A stretch of DNA of 19,307 nt from JBBRQP01 sp038226175 (GTDB lineage Bacteria; Cyanobacteriota; Cyanobacteriia; Gloeobacterales; Anthocerotibacteraceae), in contig JBBRQP010000059.1 in NCBI GenBank assembly GCA_038226175.1, positions 1 through 19,307 on the forward strand, written 5' to 3'. Numbering within the stretch: the first letter of the stretch is position 1; every line of letters starts with the position of its first letter. Below are positions 15,201-19,307 of the stretch, piece after piece. Both the position numbers and the translations under genes were made by a program. The notes beneath the pieces were generated by a model. That model worked only from the letters and a program-made list of their open reading frames with translations. It had not been told where the DNA came from and made no database searches.

Positions 15201-16140
15201 GTCCGTGGGCGAGCGACCAGCCATAGCAAAATGCACAAACCGAGCGGTTGGCTTCGCAAGTCAAGGGCGAGCGTACCCGCGCACTGGTGACCCCAGCTTT
15301 AACAAAGGTATCGGCAATGGTTGTGGTCACAACTTGGTTACGCGGAGCCAAGACTTCCCCGGTCTCAGGATGCACCACAGCGACACCCAATGTCCGGCCT
15401 GATAAGCGTTCTTTAAATGGAATAATTGTCTTTTCGCCATCGGTCAGCGCCCGAATTTCAATCGTGCGATTGGTTTGACAGTCCTCTTCACGGACAATTA
15501 CATCCTGAGAGACATCGCATAAACGACGGGTCAAATAGCCCGAGTCAGCGGTGCGTAAGGCCGTATCAACGAGACCTTTACGAGCACCATAAGAAGAGAT
15601 AATGTATTCGGTGACATTTAGCCCTTCACGGAAATTTGTCTTAATCGGTTGGTCAATGATTTCCCCTTGGGGATCAGCCATCAAACCGCGCATCCCGACG
15701 AGCTGACGAACCTGAGATAGATTACCCCGTGCCCCCGAGAAGGCCATCATGCCCACGGAGTTGAGGGGCTTGCGATCCATGAAATTTTCTCGCACCTGTT
15801 CGGTTAATTCTTCGGTCGCACCAGCCCAGGTATCAATAACTTTTTGGTAGCGTTCGATTTCGGTGATTTCACCGCGGGTATAGCGTTCTTCAGCCCGCTC
15901 GATTTCGCGTTCGGCACGCTCGAGAATGGCGCGTTTGGTCGCAGGTACTTCTAAGTCTTCAACGGAGATCGAGACTCCGGCTCGGGTAGCATAACGGAAA
16001 CCTAAATTTTTGAGCGAATCCGCCATCTGCGCCGTCTTCGCCGTACCATAATTGGTGAAAGACCAAGCAATCAGTTTCGCCAGTCCTTTTTTATCAATTT
16101 TACGGTTCAGGAATTTTACGGGTTGGATCTCTTCCGGCAT
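12286..16140 (-). CDS. rpoC2: DNA-directed RNA polymerase subunit beta'' (C-terminal half of beta')
   Basis: 1284 residues, the separate beta' C-terminal subunit typical of cyanobacteria and plastids. The N-terminal part has [20 protein letters not shown] (126-145, funnel/bridge region) and the zinc-site cysteines C208, C295, C302 and C305 (RRLCDVSQD and [16 protein letters not shown]). The trigger-loop block is [20 protein letters not shown] (322-341), ending in FHTGG. From about 350 to 980 runs the large cyanobacterial insertion (SI3) made of repeated beta-rich segments. The conserved end follows ([20 protein letters not shown], then [20 protein letters not shown] with [20 protein letters not shown]) and a short acidic tail. 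The length is close to other cyanobacteria. The start has AAGGA 7 bases upstream. Upstream is leuB on the same strand with a 127-base gap, not rpoC1, which is unusual. Confidence 0.97.
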   Translation of the reverse strand: [1284 protein letters not shown]

Positions 16141-16267
16141 GGTTTTTCCTTAAGCGGCACAAGGCTTATCCATCCTAGCAAACTTATTTACAAAATGCCG
16201 CCTTAACTCTATACAAGTAAGTGAGTGTCAGACTCTTTTTTTTGCTTTACCAACTTAATCTTGATGC

Positions 16268-17341
16268 TTAGGCTAAAGCAGCTAATAATTTCTCACCCAT
16301 CTCTTGGCAGCCCACTAAAGTCATACCTGCTGCCATAATGTCGCCAGTACGGTAACCTTGGCTCAAAACCGTATCCACTGCCTGCTCAATCACAGCCGCC
16401 GCCTCGGGTTGATCGAGCGCATAAGTCAACATCATGGCAGCCGAAAGTACTTGCGCTAAGGGATTAGCCTTATCTTGTCCAGCAATATCAGGAGCTGAGC
16501 CATGGACTGGTTCAAAAACGCCCGGTCCATCCCCGAGTGAAGCTGAGGGCAACATACCAATCGAACCAGTTAGCATCGCCGCTTCATCGGAGAGAATATC
16601 GCCAAATAAATTACTGGTGAGCATCACATCAAATTGTTTAGGCCAACGGATCAGTTGCATGGCAGCGTTATCGACATAAAGATGACTCAGTGCGACCGTT
16701 GGATAATCAGCTGCCACCCGGATTACCACTTCACGCCAGAGTTGTGAGACCGCCAAGACATTAGCTTTATCAACAGAAGTGACTTGAGAGCGGCGTTTTT
16801 GGGCAGCCAAAAAGGCTACTCGGCTGATGCGTTCAATTTCTGACTCGCTGTAAGTCATGGTATTGACCCCCCGGCGCTCACCTTTTTTTTCGGGAAAAAT
16901 ACCGCGTGGTTCGCCAAAATAAATGCCGCCAGTCAGTTCACGCACGACCAGCAAATCAACGCCTTCAATAATTTCTGGCTTGAGAGAAGAAGCATCCAGT
17001 AATTGCGAACGCACTTTGGCGGGACGCAGGTTAGCATATAGCCCTAGACCGGAGCGCAAGCCTAAAAGTCCTTGCTCTGGACGTTTGGGCGCATTATCCC
17101 ACTGTGGCCCGCCCACAGCTCCCATCAAAATACCCGCACTCTGACGACAAAGGGCAAGGGTTTCGTCCGGTAGCGGCTTACCCGTCAAGTCAATTGCTTC
17201 ACCGCCAAAGGGCGCGGCTGTAAAGGTCAGGCTAAAGTCAAATTTGGCACTGACGGCCTCTAACACGGCTCGGGCAACGGTCATAATCTCAGGCCCAATG
17301 CCATCACCTGCCAAAACCGTGATCTGATAATTTTTACCCAT
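16268..17341 (-). CDS. leuB: 3-isopropylmalate dehydrogenase
   Basis: Oxidative decarboxylation of 3-isopropylmalate with NAD+ in leucine synthesis; a soluble dimer needing Mg2+ or Mn2+. The 357 residues match the family. Visible features are the opening VLAGDGIGPEI (9-19), GAVGGPQWD (74-82), the substrate arginines in LRSGLGLYANLRP (R96, R106) and RELTGGIYFG (R134), K192 in VDKANVL, and the metal ligands D224, D248 and D252 (HLYVDNAAMQLI, NLFGDILSDEAAM). The NAD loop GSAPDIAG is at 281-288. No residue seems missing. It lies upstream of rpoC2 on the same strand and divergent from the methyltransferase gene, with about 130 bases between the two likely starts. Confidence 0.96.
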   Translation of the reverse strand: MGKNYQITVLAGDGIGPEIMTVARAVLEAVSAKFDFSLTFTAAPFGGEAIDLTGKPLPDETLALCRQSAGILMGAVGGPQWDNAPKRPEQGLLGLRSGLGLYANLRPAKVRSQLLDASSLKPEIIEGVDLLVVRELTGGIYFGEPRGIFPEKKGERRGVNTMTYSESEIERISRVAFLAAQKRRSQVTSVDKANVLAVSQLWREVVIRVAADYPTVALSHLYVDNAAMQLIRWPKQFDVMLTSNLFGDILSDEAAMLTGSIGMLPSASLGDGPGVFEPVHGSAPDIAGQDKANPLAQVLSAAMMLTYALDQPEAAAVIEQAVDTVLSQGYRTGDIMAAGMTLVGCQEMGEKLLAALA

Positions 17342-17474
17342 GGCTCAAAACTCTGCATGTCTGTCATTTCAGCCTACTGTGAAATGTGTCTGCTACGCGC
17401 TTCTAACGATGAGGTTGGTGTGCAAAGTTAAGTCTATAGAAGTTAACGGGGATGTTTTGAGGCAACATAGAAAA

Positions 17475-18635
17475 ATGCCTTATGACTCAGACCTGCTTGC
17501 TTTGCTCCACCAACGTATCCGTGAGTCTGCTAACGGTCGGTTAACCTTTGCCGACTATATGGCGACCGTGCTCTATGCTCCTGAGCATGGTTATTACAGT
17601 CGCGGTGCGGCAATTGGCGGTGAGGCTGGTGATTTTTTTACAGCCGCCCATCTTGGCTCAGATTTTGGTGAATTGTTAGCGGTGCAGTTTGCAGATATGT
17701 GGCGAGGACTTGGCTGCCCTGAGCAATTTATGCTGGTCGAGATGGGTGCCGGACAGGGCTTAGTCGCAACGGATGTGCTGACTTATTTGCAAGAGTATGA
17801 GCCAGAATTTTTTTTGAGCCTACACTATGGCATTGTCGAGACCTCATCGGTATTTGAGCAGCAGCAGCGTGAGAAATTAGCCCAGTTTGGTCATCACGTG
17901 AGTTGGCACGCTCTGGCAGAGTTGACACAGATTACGGGTTGTTTTTTTTCAAATGAACTAGTAGATGCTTTTGCGGTGCATCGCTTCACTATCGAAAAAG
18001 GGCAGTTACGCGAAATCTACGTCACCCTTAGTGAGAATGAAATACTAGTAGAAGTAACGGCTGAACCCTCAACTGAGCGGCTGCCAGATTATTTTAGGCT
18101 GGTCGGCATCGAGACCAAAGATTTTCCTGAGGGCTATAGCAGTGAAGTGAACCTAGCCGCCTTGGACTGGCTAAATCAGGTAAGTCAAAGTTTGGCACGA
18201 GGCTATGTTTTAACAATTGATTATGGTTATACAGCAGCCCGTTATTATCAGCCCAGCCGCCGTACAGGAACGTTATTGTGTTATCACCAGCACACTACCA
18301 ACGACCAGCCCTACCAAAATATTGGTAGCCAAGACCTAACGACCCATGTAAATTTTACGGCGCTCGAACGCTACGGCGCGCAGTCTGGTTTGGCTAAACT
18401 TGGCTTTACCCAACAAGGGTTGTTTTTGATGGCTCTGGGCTTGGGTGAACGCTTGGCCTTACTCAGAGAAGCCGATCACGAGCCACTTGCGGTCAGTTTG
18501 CGCCGCCACCAAGCCTTGCATCAGCTCCTAAATCCCACCGGACTCGGCGGGTTTGGTGTTTTGTTACAAGCTAAGGGGTTATCAATCCAAGAGCTAAGCT
18601 ATAAGTTGCGGGGATTAGAGGGAGAGCTTAGGTAA
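17475..18635 (+). CDS. MidA/NDUFAF7-type class I SAM-dependent methyltransferase
   Basis: 386 residues from the ATG at 17475 (MPYDSDLLALLHQRI). The DUF185/MidA family pattern is clear: ADYMATVLYAPEHGYYSRG near the start, GDFFTAAHLGSDFGELLA (52-69), the SAM-binding loop LVEMGAGQG (87-95), SNELVDAFAVHR (159-170), LTIDYGY (246-252), and QDLTTHVNFTAL near the C-terminus. The mitochondrial member NDUFAF7 methylates an arginine of a complex I subunit; a similar role on the cyanobacterial NDH complex is only an inference. The open frame extends back to 17340, but the extra 45 residues have no family similarity and would overlap the leuB start, so the internal ATG is preferred. GAGG lies about 12 bases upstream of it. 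Confidence 0.87.
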   Translation: MPYDSDLLALLHQRIRESANGRLTFADYMATVLYAPEHGYYSRGAAIGGEAGDFFTAAHLGSDFGELLAVQFADMWRGLGCPEQFMLVEMGAGQGLVATDVLTYLQEYEPEFFLSLHYGIVETSSVFEQQQREKLAQFGHHVSWHALAELTQITGCFFSNELVDAFAVHRFTIEKGQLREIYVTLSENEILVEVTAEPSTERLPDYFRLVGIETKDFPEGYSSEVNLAALDWLNQVSQSLARGYVLTIDYGYTAARYYQPSRRTGTLLCYHQHTTNDQPYQNIGSQDLTTHVNFTALERYGAQSGLAKLGFTQQGLFLMALGLGERLALLREADHEPLAVSLRRHQALHQLLNPTGLGGFGVLLQAKGLSIQELSYKLRGLEGELR

Positions 18636-18710
18636 TTTTGTGATACTTTATACAGAAATTCAATTTGTTTTCGGGGTGTAGGTGGAATCAATAAATTAAA
18701 GGTTTTTTAC

Positions 18711-19196
18711 ATGAGTAAAAAAGTCTTATCACGTCATTTCGTTCCGGTTTTATTGGTAAATTTTATGAGTTGTGCGACACCAGTTATGAGCCAACAGGTT
18801 TTTGTACCCGATGATCAATTGGTTTCTGACCCAAACTCCACTTTAACTGATCTTTCAATTAACCAAGCGACATCTTCCTTTAACTGGCAAGATGCCAAGG
18901 GTAAAATTTGGGTAGGACGGTTTGATAAAGTTACCGGAGATTTGCGACCAACGAATGGTCAAGGTGAATTGGTAGATACAGGAGCTACACCCGTTATTGC
19001 ACCTGACTGGGTAGAGACCGCCAAAGGACCCCGCTTGGTTTATACCAAAGGCCCAACAAATGCGACCTATCTAGTTCAAGCCGTGCGGGTTCAAGGCATC
19101 TGGCAGCCGGAAGCTTTGATAGATGGTGATGATAAAAAAGTTCCCCTCGGCTCTGATACACTCAATGATACTAGTAGGCAGCCACAAGTAGGTTGA
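18711..19196 (+). CDS. secreted hypothetical protein, probably truncated at its 3' end
   Basis: 161 residues with an N-terminal export signal (KKVLSRHFVPVLLVNFMSCATPVMSQQ). Cleavage near VMS-QQ is likely; a lipoprotein site at C21 is possible but the residues before it (FMS) fit poorly. The mature part is beta-strand rich and reads like one or two blades of a repeat or propeller protein: SSFNWQDAKGKIWVGRFDKV, TGDLRPTNGQGELVDTG, GPRLVYTKGPTNATYLVQAV, QGIWQPEALIDGDDKKVPLG. I cannot name the family. The chain stops abruptly after TSRQPQVG, ten bases before the open frame of an insertion element. The natural protein was probably longer. An AAAGG ribosome site supports the start. Confidence 0.6.
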   Translation: MSKKVLSRHFVPVLLVNFMSCATPVMSQQVFVPDDQLVSDPNSTLTDLSINQATSSFNWQDAKGKIWVGRFDKVTGDLRPTNGQGELVDTGATPVIAPDWVETAKGPRLVYTKGPTNATYLVQAVRVQGIWQPEALIDGDDKKVPLGSDTLNDTSRQPQVG

Positions 19197-19251
19197 CGAA
19201 TAAAAAATGAGGAAAAATGAGGGTATACCGAATACAGCCACAGGGGTACCC

Positions 19252-19307
19252 GTGCAGAAAAAATACGTTGTCCAGCTGTCTGAACCAGAAAGACAAGATC
19301 TGCTAGC
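19252..19307 (+). CDS. IS630-type transposase, N-terminal fragment (runs off the right edge)
   Basis: From GTG at 19252 the frame reads MQKKYVVQLSEPERQDLLA to the window edge, the usual opening of IS630-family transposases (KKY-x-V-x-L-[ST]-x-x-ER before the helix-turn-helix). An AGGGG ribosome site lies 5 bases before the GTG. The same frame is open back to an ATG at 19207, which would add 15 residues without a ribosome site. The N-terminus differs from that at the left edge, so this is a different element. Only 18 residues are visible, so the family call is likely, not certain. Confidence 0.55.
   Translation, partial: MQKKYVVQLSEPERQDLL

Noticed and set aside
16215..16250. Hairpin-like GAGTGTCAGACTC followed by T8 between leuB and rpoC2
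   Set aside because: The T run follows the hairpin on the plus strand, where no gene is transcribed into it. The stem is only four base pairs, so it is not a credible terminator for leuB.
17340..17474. N-terminal extension of 45 residues on the methyltransferase
   Set aside because: It overlaps the leuB start on the opposite strand, has no family similarity, and an internal ATG at 17475 matches the usual family start.

Overview
The window comes from a cyanobacterium. The clearest markers are a stand-alone RpoC2 (the cyanobacterial/plastid split of the RNA polymerase beta' subunit), a DUF98-type chorismate lyase of the kind that feeds plastoquinone synthesis, and a DUF1995 protein related to the chloroplast photosystem II factor LPA3. 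GC content is moderate. I saw no copy of the HIP1 octamer GCGATCGC while reading. The species cannot be named from this sequence.

Layout: Positions 1-110 hold the 5' end of an IS630-type transposase pointing out of the window. Positions 119-2804 (minus strand) hold a membrane-fusion (HlyD-type) protein followed by an AlgD-like GDP-mannose 6-dehydrogenase, which look like part of an exopolysaccharide module. A 618-base gene-free stretch (2805-3422) contains small palindromes but no recognisable gene. On the plus strand there follow a 74-residue coiled-coil protein, a GNAT acetyltransferase, a chorismate lyase and a bifunctional (p)ppGpp synthetase/hydrolase. A possible 45-residue membrane protein lies antisense at 4071-4208. 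The stringent-response gene runs tail to tail into threonine synthase (minus), which sits behind a GAF-type sensor histidine kinase (minus).

Divergent from the kinase is a secreted protein made of eight STNKVILPPPA-type repeats. It is preceded by a cluster of dyad sequences and closed by a strong bidirectional terminator (10378-10422). From there to 17341 the minus strand carries, in transcription order, leuB, rpoC2, the DUF1995 gene and a TPR-like protein. rpoC2 is not preceded by rpoB/rpoC1, which is unusual for a cyanobacterium. Divergent from leuB is a MidA/NDUFAF7-type methyltransferase, then a secreted protein whose 3' end appears to be cut by a second, different IS630-type element at the right edge.

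Most genes are housekeeping: transcription, stringent response, threonine and leucine synthesis, quinone precursor and photosystem support. The accessory material lies at both IS-bounded ends and in the repeat-protein locus at 9445-10422. The best candidates for something undescribed are that repeat protein with its upstream dyads, the AlgD/HlyD pair, and the displaced rpoC2. Nothing in the window is a defence system, CRISPR array or phage region.
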